Shown here piece after piece: positions 19,401-30,930 of a stretch of DNA of 64,000 nucleotides. Under the pieces are notes generated by a model. It was not told the DNA's origin, made no database searches, and saw only the letters and a program-made list of their open reading frames with translations. Each line of letters begins with the position of its first letter. Position 1 is the stretch's first letter. Origin of the DNA: an uncultured Vicinamibacterales bacterium (GTDB lineage: Bacteria > Acidobacteriota > Vicinamibacteria > Vicinamibacterales > UBA8438); NCBI GenBank assembly GCA_958295905.1, contig OY282382.1:5452910-5516909 (forward strand). The letters run 5' to 3'. The position numbers were made by a program, and so were the translations under genes.

Positions 19401-19512
19401 CCAGCGCCTCCTCTCCGGCGCAGACGTCATGCCCGAACAACCCATCGGCGGCGGCCGGCGCGGTGAGCGCCAGCGCGGCCCCCACCGCGCCGGCGATGGA
19501 GGCTCGGTTCAA
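16444..19512 (-). CDS. Omp85-family outer membrane assembly protein (BamA/TamA-like, POTRA domains plus barrel)
   Basis: POTRA-type repeats, C-terminal GLARSFTETFLQASTLVLTDGGAP...FFAGGDSTVRGFALDRLG..., terminal ...LSIGQAF; TTG start overlaps the upstream TGA. Confidence 0.85.
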   Translation of the reverse strand: MNRASIAGAVGAALALTAPAAADGLFGHDVCAGEEALALTAPAAAADPEALAGRTVAEVRFFRDGRPFDDPSLLDFIETRPGQPLSMRQVRESLTHLFSLGDVVDVRVSAAPAPQGVSLRYDLAPLRAAGGVEVLDALGRPIEEAADLIRRRVGAAVSPERVAGVAALLGEYYRDAGRFAARITPRPPGADGRLVIDVDPGPRARIDRIAVLGVGPPQRAAVLNRLGVQEGAVYDPAALDRRLAEYQDEVRSRRFYAARFSHAATPSPDGLAVSLELDVRTGLQVAVRFDRDPVLDARVDELVPIAREGSIDEDLLEDSSLRITAHLQGLGYRDARVSHRRLEEPGQLSIMFSVERGARYVVDAVEFTGNLLLPAAELAGLFDVTAGAPLVVDVVEAGAAAVRAAYERRGYRDVDVRPRVVEAAPPDAAGGPAVVPARQPAEAGDDGQRPDAAGGPAVVPVRLVVDVVEGPATTVGVVSFEGATAFSEADLAAAVAVRTGMPFHAPQARVGASAILLRYLNEGYETAEVDVSLRFDESGENADVTFLVREGPRIFVDHVLVVGNRQISTSTIRRELALRAGEPLGRDEIDETRRRLTALGVFRRVELREFSHGPAHRRDVVVMVEEAPATRIGYGGGLEASQRLRATAGGAAAERLEFAPRGFFEIGRRNLWGNNRSIDLYTRVSLWPKGGGPGEVSRTNLGLNEYRFLLNYREPRVLRQSADLFVSGFAEQVIRPSFDLIRQGVNTEFRQVIGSTMTGRVGYTYGVNRITNEQLRSEDRPLVDRLFPEVTLSTFSAGLVRDTRTDPLEPTAGTLLAVDVEAASRRVGSAVGYAKTVLQGFVYRRLPGEAVFAAGARLGLARSFTETFLQASTLVLTDGGAPMLREVARLTFVHGLPASERFFAGGDSTVRGFALDRLGDESTIGANGFPTGGNAMIVLNSELRMPVFGPLQVVGFLDAGNVIDRVGNFDLARIRGAAGFGVRYRSPLGPIRLDLGFKLDRQEFAGERERLTALHLSIGQAF

Positions 19513-22500
19513 AATGCATGCCTCACGCGAAAATCCAGCGCGTAGGTGCGATCTTCGTTCTGCGACAGAATCCACGTCATCCGCTCGCTCTGGTCGTGCT
19601 CGAGAACGACGATGAGATCGCGGTTGGCGCCGCTGATCGCCCGCGAGAGCGTGACGTGGGTCCGATCGGATATCCGCTTGCCGATGAGCATCCGCGCCGT
19701 CGGGTTGAGCTCCGCCGACTGCCGGGAGGACGGGTCGCCGCCCAGCGACGGGGTAATCTGGAACGTGTCGACGCCGAACGAGTCCTGGACGACGCGGCCG
19801 ACGCTCGAGGACAGGGGGCTGGTCAACAGACGTGCGGCGCCGGCCTGAAACCGCTGCTGCTGGGCCAGCTCGGGAGCGCGCGCGGCCCGCAGGTCCGCGC
19901 TCTGGGGGTCGCGGGTGTCGCCGAGCAGGAGCGACAGAACGTCCACCTCCGGAAGGGGCGGATCCGAGGACAGCGCGGGGACCAGCCCGTCCGGGGTGCC
20001 CGTCGCCCGGACCATCACCCGATAGGTCTGACCGGGCACGCGCACGTCGGTCTCGACCTCGACGTCGACGAAAGGCTCGATCCGGTTCAGGTTGGCGAAC
20101 CCGATCGTCCCGTGGTTCAATCGGTACCGGTTGCCCTCGAAGAACGCCGTGCCCCGCTCGAGCTCGACCGTCCCCAGCAGCACCGGCCGGTCGTAGGTCC
20201 CCTGCAGGGTCAGCTCGGCGCTCGACACGATGCGCGCCAGGTCGTTGTCGATCCGCAGGCTGGAAGGCGCGTCGATCCGGACGTCGAAGCTCAGCGGCAG
20301 CCCCGGCTCCTCCGCCCGGGCGTCGCCGCCCGCCGCCCCGCCGCCGAACAACCCGCCCGCCGCATCGAGCCCATTGAAGAGCACCGCGTCACGCACGTCG
20401 ACGGTGCCGGCCAGAACCGGCCTGTCCGGCGGTCCCCGCAGGACCAGATCGGTGTCGACGTTCGAGCGGAACCCCTCCGGAAACCGCAGTTGCATATCGC
20501 GGCCGCTGGCGGTGATCCCCAGTTCGCCGAGCTGGAGACCATCGACCCCCGCGCGCCCGCCGAGCTGGACCGGACCGGATCCCATCGACGCCACCATGTC
20601 GTCGAACCGGATGGCGCCCCGCTCGAAGATGATCCGCCCGTTGATCCGCTCGAGCGCGTGCGGCAGCGAGATGTGCCGGATGCGTCCGTCCCGCACCGCC
20701 GCCTGCCCGGTCAGCACCGGCTGCCGCACGGTGCCGGCGACCTCGGCGTCCACCACGGCCGATCCCGCCCCCCGCAGGCTCTGGAACATCCCCTGCAGGA
20801 TGTCGAGATTGGCGTTTCCGTCGACGCCGACCGAGACCTCGTCGGACGCCAGGTCCACCACCCCCGCGAGGTCGAGGGCGGTGCCGGCGCCGGTCAGGCG
20901 CAACTGATCGATACCGATGACCCGCCGGTCGAGCGTGAGCCGGATAGGCCCCTCGTTCCGGATCTCGTAGTCGAGCAGGCTCAGGTCCATCCGCTGGATG
21001 GTGGCCGTGGCGTCCAGGCGATCCCAGTTCCGCAGCTCGCCGACGACGTCCAGCGAGCCGCTCAACACCGCCTTCGTATACGGAGACCATTCGGGTACGA
21101 ACATCCGGACATAGGGATCCAGAGACCAGTCCGCGACCCGCAGCGAAAGGTCGGCCTCTTGCGCGCCCGCGAGGGATACCCGCCCCGCGGCGGAGAACGC
21201 CACCGTCGATGACGCGCCCTCCAGATCGAGCCGGACCTCCCCGTCCCGGACGTCGAGCTGGCCGGTGATGTGTCCGACCTCCTCGTCCCCGATACGCAGA
21301 TCGCTGATGGTGGCGCGGACCGCGTAGCGGGGGTTGTCGAGAAACCCCGCCCCGGAGGCGATGCCGGCGACGGTGCCGGACGGCGGCCGCGGCAATGCCG
21401 GCAGGAACTCCAGGGTGCCGACGTCGACGTCGCGGGCGTCCAGATTGAACGAGTAGGACGCGTCCCACTCGATGAACGCGGCTCCCGTAGCCGAGCCTGC
21501 GCCCTTCCGGATATCGAGTCCGTTCAACCGCACACCGGTGCCTTCGAAACGCAGGTCGGCGGCGGCGGAGTCGAAGGGCTCGCCGTAGGCCGTCGGCTGA
21601 TCGAGGCGCAGCCGTCCCACCCCGAACAACCGCCGATAGGCCCCGTACAGCCGCATCTCGCCGGTGGCCGGTCCGTCGATGAGATAGCCCTCCCGGAGGC
21701 CGAACGCGGCGCGGATGCTCGCGGCCGGAAACGACTCCAACTGCACGAGGGCGTTCATTTCCTCGCCGCCGTCGTTCCGCGGCCGCGCCAGCGAGAACTG
21801 CCCATCGACCCGGAGGACGCCGTCGCCGCGGCGAAATTCCCCCCTGATGACGTCCAGATACGCGTTCTCGACCAGGAACTCGCCGCGGCCGGCGCCCCAT
21901 TCGACGTTCCAGGCCCGCACCCCCCCGCCCGCGAAGGCCGCTTCGATGCGGGGCGACGCCAGGTCCCCGAGCAGGATGCCGTCGAGGGTGCCGTAGCCGT
22001 CGACCGCGAACGGATCGGTCGGCGCCCCGACCGCGGTCATGACCGCGGCCATCAACCGGTCGCTCTCCTGCCAGTTCGAGCTCGCCACCTCGAAGGGAAT
22101 CCGGGTGTCCGCCCCCCAGGCGGTGCGTCCCTGAAACGCGATGCGGGTCGACGGCGTGGCCAGGTGTCCCCTCTCCAGCGCCAGCTCCGCATTCGTCGCC
22201 CGGTACTCGACCTGCCCGCCGAACTGGAACGTCCGGGTCGTCAGGTCGGGCGGCTGCTCCCGCCGGGCGGCGACCGCCCCCGGCGCGGCGGGGCCCGGAT
22301 CGGCGCCGGCGAGCTGCACCCCCGCCGGTGGATCGAGCCGGACGCCGCCCTCGCCGCGAAAGTCGGCGAACCCGCCGATCGGCCACTCGAGACGGTTCCG
22401 GCCGGAAGCCAGGGCCACCGGCTGAATCCCGCGCACCTCGAGGGCGCGCGCCAGGGGCGCGAGCCCGACGCCGGCGTACCGGACATCGAACGCCGCCTGC

Positions 22501-23900
22501 CCGGGCGCGGCCGCCCCGAGAGGCGCCATCGAGAAGTCGAACTCCGCCTCCCCGCCATAGGGCGCGGCCCCGCCGCTGACCTCGAACCGGTCGTGCCGCC
22601 ACACGAGGTCGCCGGCCAGCGCCGGGAAGCGCACGGGGTCGATGCCCGCGACCTCGCTCGTGAACGATCCCCGGAGGTCGTGGCCCCCCTCGAACTTGTG
22701 GAACGTGCCGCTGAAGTGTCCGAGACCCGAGGCGGTGAAGTTGTCGCGGGCGAAGAAGATCTCCCGCATGCGGGCGAATTCGATGTCCGATTCGAGCGTG
22801 TAGAACATCTCGGGGAAGTTCGCCAGGTCGACGTCGCCCTGCAGGCGCGTCGTCGTGCCGTCGGTCTCCAGGTCGATCCGGGTCAGCCGGACGTCGGCGC
22901 GGTCGACCAGGAAATCGGTCTCCAAGCCGATCCCCATCGGCTCGAAGTCCCCGATCCGAAGGATGCCGCCGGACGACGCGGCATGACCGCGGTAGTCGAG
23001 GACCTTGGTGATCGTGAGATCCATGTCCGGCAGGCTGACGCTCCAGTTCGAGCCGTGGTCCTCGAAGCGGAATTGGCCCCGGGATGCGTTCAGATACTGC
23101 AGGGTGGTCACGAACCGCCGCCCGGCCTCCGCGTGCGACTCGGCCGGGTCCGGGGGCGCGGCCTCCCCACCCCCGCCCGCGGGTTCTCCCGGCGCGCCGG
23201 CGGCGGTCTCCGGATCGGCCTGGCGCACGAAGGCGGGGAAGCTCTGGCGGCCGTCGGGAAACGACTCCGCCAGCATCCGCCAGTTCCGCATATGCACCGC
23301 ATCGGCGAGGAACTCGCCGTGCAGCAGCGCCGACCAGACCACCGACAGGGTGATCTCCTCCGCGGTGAGGAAGGGCCGGTCGCCGGGCCTCAACCCGCCG
23401 ATGGTGAGATCCTCCACGACGAACCGGCCGCGCAACAGATAGATGCCGATCCGGCCGATGCTGACCTCGCGCTCGAGATAGCCGCCCAGCGCCTGCTCCG
23501 CCCGCGCGCGGACGGCGGGGCCGAGGTCTATGGTGACCACCCCGACGAGCGCAACCGCGACGAGGACGGCGGCCCCCGCGATGCCCCGCCGCAGGTACCG
23601 GCGGGACCACCACACGGTCCACGCCGGGCGGAGCGCGCGAGACGGGGTCTCCGGCGGCGGATCCGGCGCCGGTTGCGCCGTCGAATCCGAATCGGGAACG
23701 CGCGGGGCGCCGCCTTCCGGCGGAACCGCCGGCCCGGCCCGCGCGCCGCCGGCCGGCGCCCCCGCTTCCCGTCCGACCGCTTCCGCGGGGGTCTGCGGGT
23801 CTCCCGGGAGCAGGCCGGGCGGGGAACCGTCGTCCGGCGGCCCGGCTTCCCGCCCCACCGGCCCTGGGGTCTCCGGGCCTCCCAGGCCCAGGCTAGTCAC
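19509..23900 (-). CDS. TamB-like (DUF490) translocation/assembly module protein
   Basis: 1463 aa, single N-terminal TM, repetitive beta-rich body, C-terminal SDPPLPEVDVLSLLLGDTRD... Confidence 0.85.
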   Translation of the reverse strand: MTSLGLGGPETPGPVGREAGPPDDGSPPGLLPGDPQTPAEAVGREAGAPAGGARAGPAVPPEGGAPRVPDSDSTAQPAPDPPPETPSRALRPAWTVWWSRRYLRRGIAGAAVLVAVALVGVVTIDLGPAVRARAEQALGGYLEREVSIGRIGIYLLRGRFVVEDLTIGGLRPGDRPFLTAEEITLSVVWSALLHGEFLADAVHMRNWRMLAESFPDGRQSFPAFVRQADPETAAGAPGEPAGGGGEAAPPDPAESHAEAGRRFVTTLQYLNASRGQFRFEDHGSNWSVSLPDMDLTITKVLDYRGHAASSGGILRIGDFEPMGIGLETDFLVDRADVRLTRIDLETDGTTTRLQGDVDLANFPEMFYTLESDIEFARMREIFFARDNFTASGLGHFSGTFHKFEGGHDLRGSFTSEVAGIDPVRFPALAGDLVWRHDRFEVSGGAAPYGGEAEFDFSMAPLGAAAPGQAAFDVRYAGVGLAPLARALEVRGIQPVALASGRNRLEWPIGGFADFRGEGGVRLDPPAGVQLAGADPGPAAPGAVAARREQPPDLTTRTFQFGGQVEYRATNAELALERGHLATPSTRIAFQGRTAWGADTRIPFEVASSNWQESDRLMAAVMTAVGAPTDPFAVDGYGTLDGILLGDLASPRIEAAFAGGGVRAWNVEWGAGRGEFLVENAYLDVIRGEFRRGDGVLRVDGQFSLARPRNDGGEEMNALVQLESFPAASIRAAFGLREGYLIDGPATGEMRLYGAYRRLFGVGRLRLDQPTAYGEPFDSAAADLRFEGTGVRLNGLDIRKGAGSATGAAFIEWDASYSFNLDARDVDVGTLEFLPALPRPPSGTVAGIASGAGFLDNPRYAVRATISDLRIGDEEVGHITGQLDVRDGEVRLDLEGASSTVAFSAAGRVSLAGAQEADLSLRVADWSLDPYVRMFVPEWSPYTKAVLSGSLDVVGELRNWDRLDATATIQRMDLSLLDYEIRNEGPIRLTLDRRVIGIDQLRLTGAGTALDLAGVVDLASDEVSVGVDGNANLDILQGMFQSLRGAGSAVVDAEVAGTVRQPVLTGQAAVRDGRIRHISLPHALERINGRIIFERGAIRFDDMVASMGSGPVQLGGRAGVDGLQLGELGITASGRDMQLRFPEGFRSNVDTDLVLRGPPDRPVLAGTVDVRDAVLFNGLDAAGGLFGGGAAGGDARAEEPGLPLSFDVRIDAPSSLRIDNDLARIVSSAELTLQGTYDRPVLLGTVELERGTAFFEGNRYRLNHGTIGFANLNRIEPFVDVEVETDVRVPGQTYRVMVRATGTPDGLVPALSSDPPLPEVDVLSLLLGDTRDPQSADLRAARAPELAQQQRFQAGAARLLTSPLSSSVGRVVQDSFGVDTFQITPSLGGDPSSRQSAELNPTARMLIGKRISDRTHVTLSRAISGANRDLIVVLEHDQSERMTWILSQNEDRTYALDFRVRHAF

Positions 23901-24452
23901 CCGCGCCCTCCGCGGTCAGGGTGACGAGCACGCCGCCTGCCTCCACCGAATCGCCGGGGGCCGCCCGCACGTCGGACACCACACCGCCGGCCGGCGACGC
24001 GACCTCGTTCTCCATCTTCATCGCCTCGACCACCGCGAGCCCCTGTCCCGCGGCGACGCGATCTCCCGGCTCGACGAGCACCCGCACGACGCGGCCGGGC
24101 ATCGGCGCCGCGACCGCGTGGTCGCCGCCGTCCTGCGCCGCGCCGGCGCGGCGGCGCCGGCGACCGTCGGACACGCGGACCCGGATCCGGCGGCCCCCGA
24201 TGCCCACCGCCCACTCGCCCGGGGCGGCCTCGTCGCCCCGCACCGCGCGGCTCGCCCGTCCCGACGCGGGCAGAATCATCGAGAGGCGTCCCCGGCCGAG
24301 CGCCGACACGTCCACCTCGCGGGTCGTGTCGTCCCAGTGCAGCGCGAACCGGTCGCCGGCGCCGTCCGTCCCGATCGGTTCGACGGTCACCAGCCGTCGC
24401 CGGCCGGCCGCTTCGACCTGCACCCGCATCGGGCCGCGCGAAGTCGCCGCCA

Positions 24453-24453
<1 letters not shown>
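23893..24453 (-). CDS. Biotin/lipoyl attachment protein (biotin carboxyl carrier subunit)
   Basis: VVEAMKMENEVASPAGGVV biotinylation motif; start overlaps biotin carboxylase stop. Confidence 0.9.
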
Positions 24454-25961
<1,508 letters not shown>

Positions 25962-26260
25962 GTCAAGGGCGCGGCATGCCGAACCGGGTCTTCCGCCGGG
26001 CGTGATCCCGCGGCCGCCCGCGCCGGCAGGCGTCGTCATCAGCCCCTGGTGAACGTCCCGCGCCGCACCAGGACCGGGGGCGGCACGGCTGACGAGGCGC
26101 GACGTGGGAGCAGGAGGCGGCCTCCTTTCCACAGTCTACGCCAATCCCGCCCGAGTTCCCAGAATTGAAGGAGTGAAGGAGCGCCGGGCCGCGACGCCCG
26201 CAACACGCATCCCTGCGGCGCAGACTGCTAGAATGCGGTTGGTTCCCGGTTCTGTGACCG

Positions 26261-27178
26261 ATGCTCCGAGATGTCCCCCACGATCGCCCCGCGCTCGGAC
26301 CGGAACCGGGCCGAACGCGGTCCGGCCGCGGGTCAAGGTGGCTCCACGATCCGCTCATGCTCTTTCTGCTGCTGGGGGTCGGCGTATTCGCGCTCGACCA
26401 CCGGCGGGAGGGCGGCGCGCAGGGGGGCCGCGTGATCGAGGTCACCGGGGACCAGGTTGAGCAGCTCCGCACGCGCTGGACGGCGCAATGGGGCCGACCC
26501 CCGACCGGTCCCGAACTGCAGGCGCTGATCGAAGGGGCCGTTGACGAGGAGCTCCTCTATCGCGAGGCGCAGCGGCTGGGCCTCGACCGCGGGGACGCGA
26601 TCGTGCGGCGACGGCTCGCCCAGAAGCTGACGTTCTTGCTGGAGGACGCCGGCGACCGGGCGGCGCCGACGGCGGACGAGGTCGCGGCGCACTACGCGCG
26701 GAACGCCGAGCGCTACCGGCGGCCCCGGCGGACGACGTTCGACCACGTGTTCCTGTCGGCGGATCGCAGGACCGACCCGGCGGGCGACGCGGCCACCTTG
26801 CTGGGCGGGATCGGTGCCGGCGACGACGGCTGGAAGCGCCTCGGCGACCCCTTCATGCTGGCCCGCACGTACGCGGACAGAACGGACCCCGAGATCGCAG
26901 GCCTGTTCGGGACCGGCTTCGCGGATGCCGTGTCCGCGCTCCCGGCGGGCGGCTGGAACGGACCCATCGCGTCGACGTACGGCATGCACCTGGTCCGGGT
27001 GCGCGACCGGCGACCCGCCCGCGCGCCACGGCTCGAAGAGCTTCGCGATCGGGTCGTCGCCGACCTGCGCGGGGAGCGCCGGCGCGACCACCGCCGGGCC
27101 GCGTACCGGGCGCTGCGAGACGACTACGCGGTGCAGCTTCCGGCGGGAGGCGGCGTCGCATCGGCGCAAGACCAGTGA
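26261..27178 (+). CDS. Peptidylprolyl isomerase (PpiC-type), membrane anchored
   Basis: Parvulin-like RPRRTTFDHVFLSADRR ... GGWNGPIASTYGMHLVRVRDRRPAR. Confidence 0.8.
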   Translation: MLRDVPHDRPALGPEPGRTRSGRGSRWLHDPLMLFLLLGVGVFALDHRREGGAQGGRVIEVTGDQVEQLRTRWTAQWGRPPTGPELQALIEGAVDEELLYREAQRLGLDRGDAIVRRRLAQKLTFLLEDAGDRAAPTADEVAAHYARNAERYRRPRRTTFDHVFLSADRRTDPAGDAATLLGGIGAGDDGWKRLGDPFMLARTYADRTDPEIAGLFGTGFADAVSALPAGGWNGPIASTYGMHLVRVRDRRPARAPRLEELRDRVVADLRGERRRDHRRAAYRALRDDYAVQLPAGGGVASAQDQ

Positions 27179-27348
27179 GTGCGGCCGCCATGAACAAATA
27201 TCAGGGTCATCGGGGGGCTCGCCTCGAACCCGGGAGAGTCCCCCCCTGCCGGAGAATCGCACCCTTCGACGACCCCAGTCCGTCTATCCGAAGATCGTGA
27301 CGTGACGAACCACTGGACGCGCCCCCGGGGCGCACGGGAGGCTTTCGC

Positions 27349-29358
27349 ATGACGGCACTTCGATCAGGGACTCACCCCGGACTTCCCGCGGTCTGCCTGT
27401 CGGCCCTTGCGGCCCTCGCCTGCGGCACGCCGGCCGGCGACGCCGAGCCGCCCGGGCGCGCCGTCGTGGAATGGAGCCCCCCGAGCGCGCCGGCGCCGGC
27501 GACCGATCCCGTCCCGCGGGAGCCGTGCGGGCACCGCGATCCGCTGCGGCAGGCGTTCTTCGGAGACCTGCACACCCACACCGCCTTCTCGCTCGACGCC
27601 CTCGGGCGCGGCGGCTTCCAGACCCCCGACGACGCCTACCGCTTCGCGCAGGGCGGGGAGATCGGCCTGAGCCCGGTCGACGAGGAGGGCCGGCCGACCC
27701 GCACCGCCCGCCTCGCCCGCCCCCTCGACTTCGCGGCGGTCACCGACCATTCCGAGTGGCTGGGCGAGGTCGCGGTGTGCACCGACCCGTCGTCCCCCGT
27801 CTACGGCACGCCGGCCTGTCGCGGCCTGCGCCCCGGCGCCGCCGCGGACGACCGCGCGGCGTGGCAGGCGGACCGGCAGGCGGGCCGGGGCCCGGCCGTC
27901 TGCGGCGACGACGGCGGCCGGTGCCGCGACGGCCTCCTCACCGCCTGGGACGCGACGCGGGCGGCGGCCGAGCGCTATTACGACCGCTCGAGCGACTGCT
28001 CCTTCACGACGTTCCACGCCTGGGAGTACACCCGGACCCCGGGCCGCTCCAAGGTGCACCGCAACGTCATCCTGCGCAACGAGATCGCGCCCGAGCTGCC
28101 CATCTCGTGGATCGACGCCGACCGGCCGCGCGACCTCTGGACCCGGCTCAAGACGCGCTGCAACGACACCGGCACCGGCTGCGAGGCCCTCACCATCCCC
28201 CACAACCCCAACATCTCCAACGGCCAGATGTTCACCCTCGACTGGGGCGGGCTGCCCATCGACGAGCAGCGTGCGCGCGCCGCGCTGCGGTCCGAGATGG
28301 AGCCCCTGGTGGAGATGATGCAGGCCAAGGGCGAGTCCGAGTGCCGGCGCGGCATGTGGAACGTGGTCGGCGGCGAAGACGAGCTGTGCGACTTCGAGAA
28401 GGTGCGCTACATCGACGGCGGGCGCCCCCCCGACTGCGAGGACGGCACCGGGGAGGGCGGGCTGCGCGGCGAGGGCTGCCAGTCGCGCCTCGACTTCGTG
28501 CGCTACGCCCTCATCGAGGGCATCGCGCAGGAAGAACGGCTCGGCATCAACCCGATACAGCTCGGGCTGATCGGCAGCACCGACGGCCACAACGGCCTGC
28601 CGGGCGACACCGACGAGTACGACTACCAGGGCCACAACTCGAACGTCGACTCGGACATCGAGAAGCGGATCACGACGCCCGCCTACGCCCCGCACCCGCT
28701 GCGGAATCCCGGCGGGCTGGTCGGCGTCTGGGCCGAGGAGAACTCGCGCGACTCGCTGTTCGACGCGATGCGGCGGAAGGAGACGTTCGGCACGAGCGGC
28801 GTGCGCATCCAGACGCGGCTCTTCGGCGGCTGGGACCTCCCCGACCTGTGCGCCAGCAACGACATGATCGCCGACGCGTACGAGACGGGGGTGCCGATGG
28901 GCAGCGTGCTGCCGCCCCGCGCCGGGTCCGAGGCGCCCCGGCTCTTCGTGACCGCCCTCGCCGATCCGGGCACGAGCGCGTACCCCGGGACCCCGCTGCA
29001 GCGCATCCAGATCATCAAGGGCTGGGTCGGCGGCGACGGCCTCTTCCACGAGGCGATATACGATGTGGCCGGCGACGCGGACAACGGCGCGGACGTGTCG
29101 CGCGGCACCTGCGAGCGAAGCGGGACGGGCGCCGCGTCGCTGTGCGCGGTCTGGACCGATCCCGACTTCGACCCGTCCCGCTCGGCCGTCTACTACGCGC
29201 GCGTCGTCGAGAACCCGAGCTGCCGCTGGAACGCACTGCAGTGCGCGGCCCTGCCCGAGGGCGAGCGTCCGGCCGCGTGCGGGGATCCCGATCTACCGTG
29301 GAGGATTCAGGAGCGGGCGTGGACCTCACCCATCTGGTACCAGGCCGCCGATCGGTAG
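27349..29358 (+). CDS. DUF3604 domain-containing lipoprotein
   Basis: FFGDLHTHTAFSLDA ... AVTDHSEWLGE ... GSTDGHNGLPGDTDEYDYQGH. Confidence 0.9.
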   Translation: MTALRSGTHPGLPAVCLSALAALACGTPAGDAEPPGRAVVEWSPPSAPAPATDPVPREPCGHRDPLRQAFFGDLHTHTAFSLDALGRGGFQTPDDAYRFAQGGEIGLSPVDEEGRPTRTARLARPLDFAAVTDHSEWLGEVAVCTDPSSPVYGTPACRGLRPGAAADDRAAWQADRQAGRGPAVCGDDGGRCRDGLLTAWDATRAAAERYYDRSSDCSFTTFHAWEYTRTPGRSKVHRNVILRNEIAPELPISWIDADRPRDLWTRLKTRCNDTGTGCEALTIPHNPNISNGQMFTLDWGGLPIDEQRARAALRSEMEPLVEMMQAKGESECRRGMWNVVGGEDELCDFEKVRYIDGGRPPDCEDGTGEGGLRGEGCQSRLDFVRYALIEGIAQEERLGINPIQLGLIGSTDGHNGLPGDTDEYDYQGHNSNVDSDIEKRITTPAYAPHPLRNPGGLVGVWAEENSRDSLFDAMRRKETFGTSGVRIQTRLFGGWDLPDLCASNDMIADAYETGVPMGSVLPPRAGSEAPRLFVTALADPGTSAYPGTPLQRIQIIKGWVGGDGLFHEAIYDVAGDADNGADVSRGTCERSGTGAASLCAVWTDPDFDPSRSAVYYARVVENPSCRWNALQCAALPEGERPAACGDPDLPWRIQERAWTSPIWYQAADR

Positions 29359-29370
29359 GTAGCGATCGCG

Positions 29371-29466
29371 ATGCGGGTCGCGACGGCGAATCTGCCGCAG
29401 AGCGCGGGGCGTCCGTTCCACGAGCGGCTGAACCGGATTCTGGAGGCGGCAGGGTTCGGCGCAGGC
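29371..29466 (+). pseudogene. N-terminal remnant of an IS transposase
   Basis: MRVATANLPQSAGRPFHERLNRILEAAGF, same start as the remnant at 35150-35353. Confidence 0.7.
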
Positions 29467-29641
29467 GAGCGCGAACCGCAGACGGCCGCCGAGTCCACCA
29501 GGAACCGCCCCACCGCGCGAGCATGGCGCGCAGCCGCGCCGCAGGCAGCGCACCGCCCCCGTCCGGGCATCGGATCGGGCACGAACCGGCGCTGTCGTCC
29601 GCCGCGGCGGGCGGCACCCGCGAACGGTGTAACATGGCGGC

Positions 29642-30574
29642 ATGGCCCTCCCGCGTCCCGCATCGCCAGCCGCCGCGCCGCTCCGCAGGACCACCGAACC
29701 CGCCCCGCCGGAATTTCCCGGCTGCCGCGCCGTCCGGATCACCCGCGACGCCATCGCCGACTTCGAAGGCCGTATCGAGTACTGGGACGCGGCCACCGAG
29801 ACGGCGTGGATGGTGTGCGAGCCCACCACCGTCTACCACGAGGGCCCCGGCCAGCGCCTGGCGCACCTCGCGGCGCTGATCGCGGCCGGGCGGGGGTCGC
29901 CCATCACCACCCTCGGGACGTCGGACCTGCTGGTGCGCGACGCCCGCGGCGAGCGGCAGCGCATCATGCAGGCGGACCAGATCGTCTACGTGCATCCCGT
30001 CGAGACCGTGCCGCGCGGCGCCGCCGTCGAGGTGGGCGCGGACCACCTGCCCGACGTCGTGCTCGAGGTCGACTACTCGACGGACGTGCGGCGCGGCAAG
30101 CTGGGGTTGTACGAAGCCTGGGGCTTCCCGGAAGTGTGGGTCGAGGTGCCGGACGCCGCATCCCCGAGCCGATCGCGGCGCCGCCCGTCCGGCGTGACCA
30201 TCCACCGGCTCGGCCACGGCGGGTACCGCCCGGCCGCGGCGAGCGCGGCGTTCCCGGGCTGGACGGCGGCGGAGATCCACGCCGCCCTGAACGAGCCGCG
30301 GCTGTCCGAGGCGACGAGCGCGGTGCTGACCCGCGTCGGGCGCGCCCTCGGCGACGCCGAGGGCACCGTCCCCGACGATGACCCGTGGCTGCGCGGGCAG
30401 CGCCGGGAAGCTACGCTGAGAGCCGTCACGCAGGTCCTTCGCACCCGCGGGATCGCCGTACCGCAGGGCCTCGCCGCGCGTCTGGGAAACGCGGCGCCGA
30501 GCGATCTCGTCGACGCCGCCCTCGCGTGCCGGAACGGCGCGGACTTCCTCGCCCGCGTGACCCGGAACGGGTAA
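29642..30574 (+). CDS. Uma2 family (DUF820-like) endonuclease, copy 1
   Basis: LPDVVLEVDYSTDVRRGKLGLYEAWGFPEVWVEVP. Confidence 0.8.
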   Translation: MALPRPASPAAAPLRRTTEPAPPEFPGCRAVRITRDAIADFEGRIEYWDAATETAWMVCEPTTVYHEGPGQRLAHLAALIAAGRGSPITTLGTSDLLVRDARGERQRIMQADQIVYVHPVETVPRGAAVEVGADHLPDVVLEVDYSTDVRRGKLGLYEAWGFPEVWVEVPDAASPSRSRRRPSGVTIHRLGHGGYRPAAASAAFPGWTAAEIHAALNEPRLSEATSAVLTRVGRALGDAEGTVPDDDPWLRGQRREATLRAVTQVLRTRGIAVPQGLAARLGNAAPSDLVDAALACRNGADFLARVTRNG

Positions 30575-30724
30575 CGCGGCCCGTTATCGATAATTCACGC
30601 CATCACGACTTGGCCGTCAACCTCGTTCGACCGGTGACGGGGTTCGAAGCACGTTCCTATGGCTCGGGACTGAACCTTCGTTACACGGTCGGTCTCGACG
30701 CGCGGTACCCGCGGGCGGGCGCCA

Positions 30725-30754
30725 GGAGTCTGCGCCGCAGACGGCGCGGACTCC
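30725..30754. repeat. Isolated REP-like hairpin
   Basis: ggagtctgcgccg-caga-cggcgcggactcc, same core as family A. Confidence 0.75.
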
Positions 30755-30930
30755 TTGAAACGTGACACACCGCTGTAACCGACGCACCGTCAGTCATTTG
30801 CGGGTTGCTGTATCGTTCGGTCCCGCTTTACGTCCCACGTTCTGGTTCCATTGCCTCGGCCTCACGGCGACTGCATCTCGTTCATATCCCCGAGGCGCCG
30901 CCGATCACCAGCGCCGCTTCGCCCCCCCGT

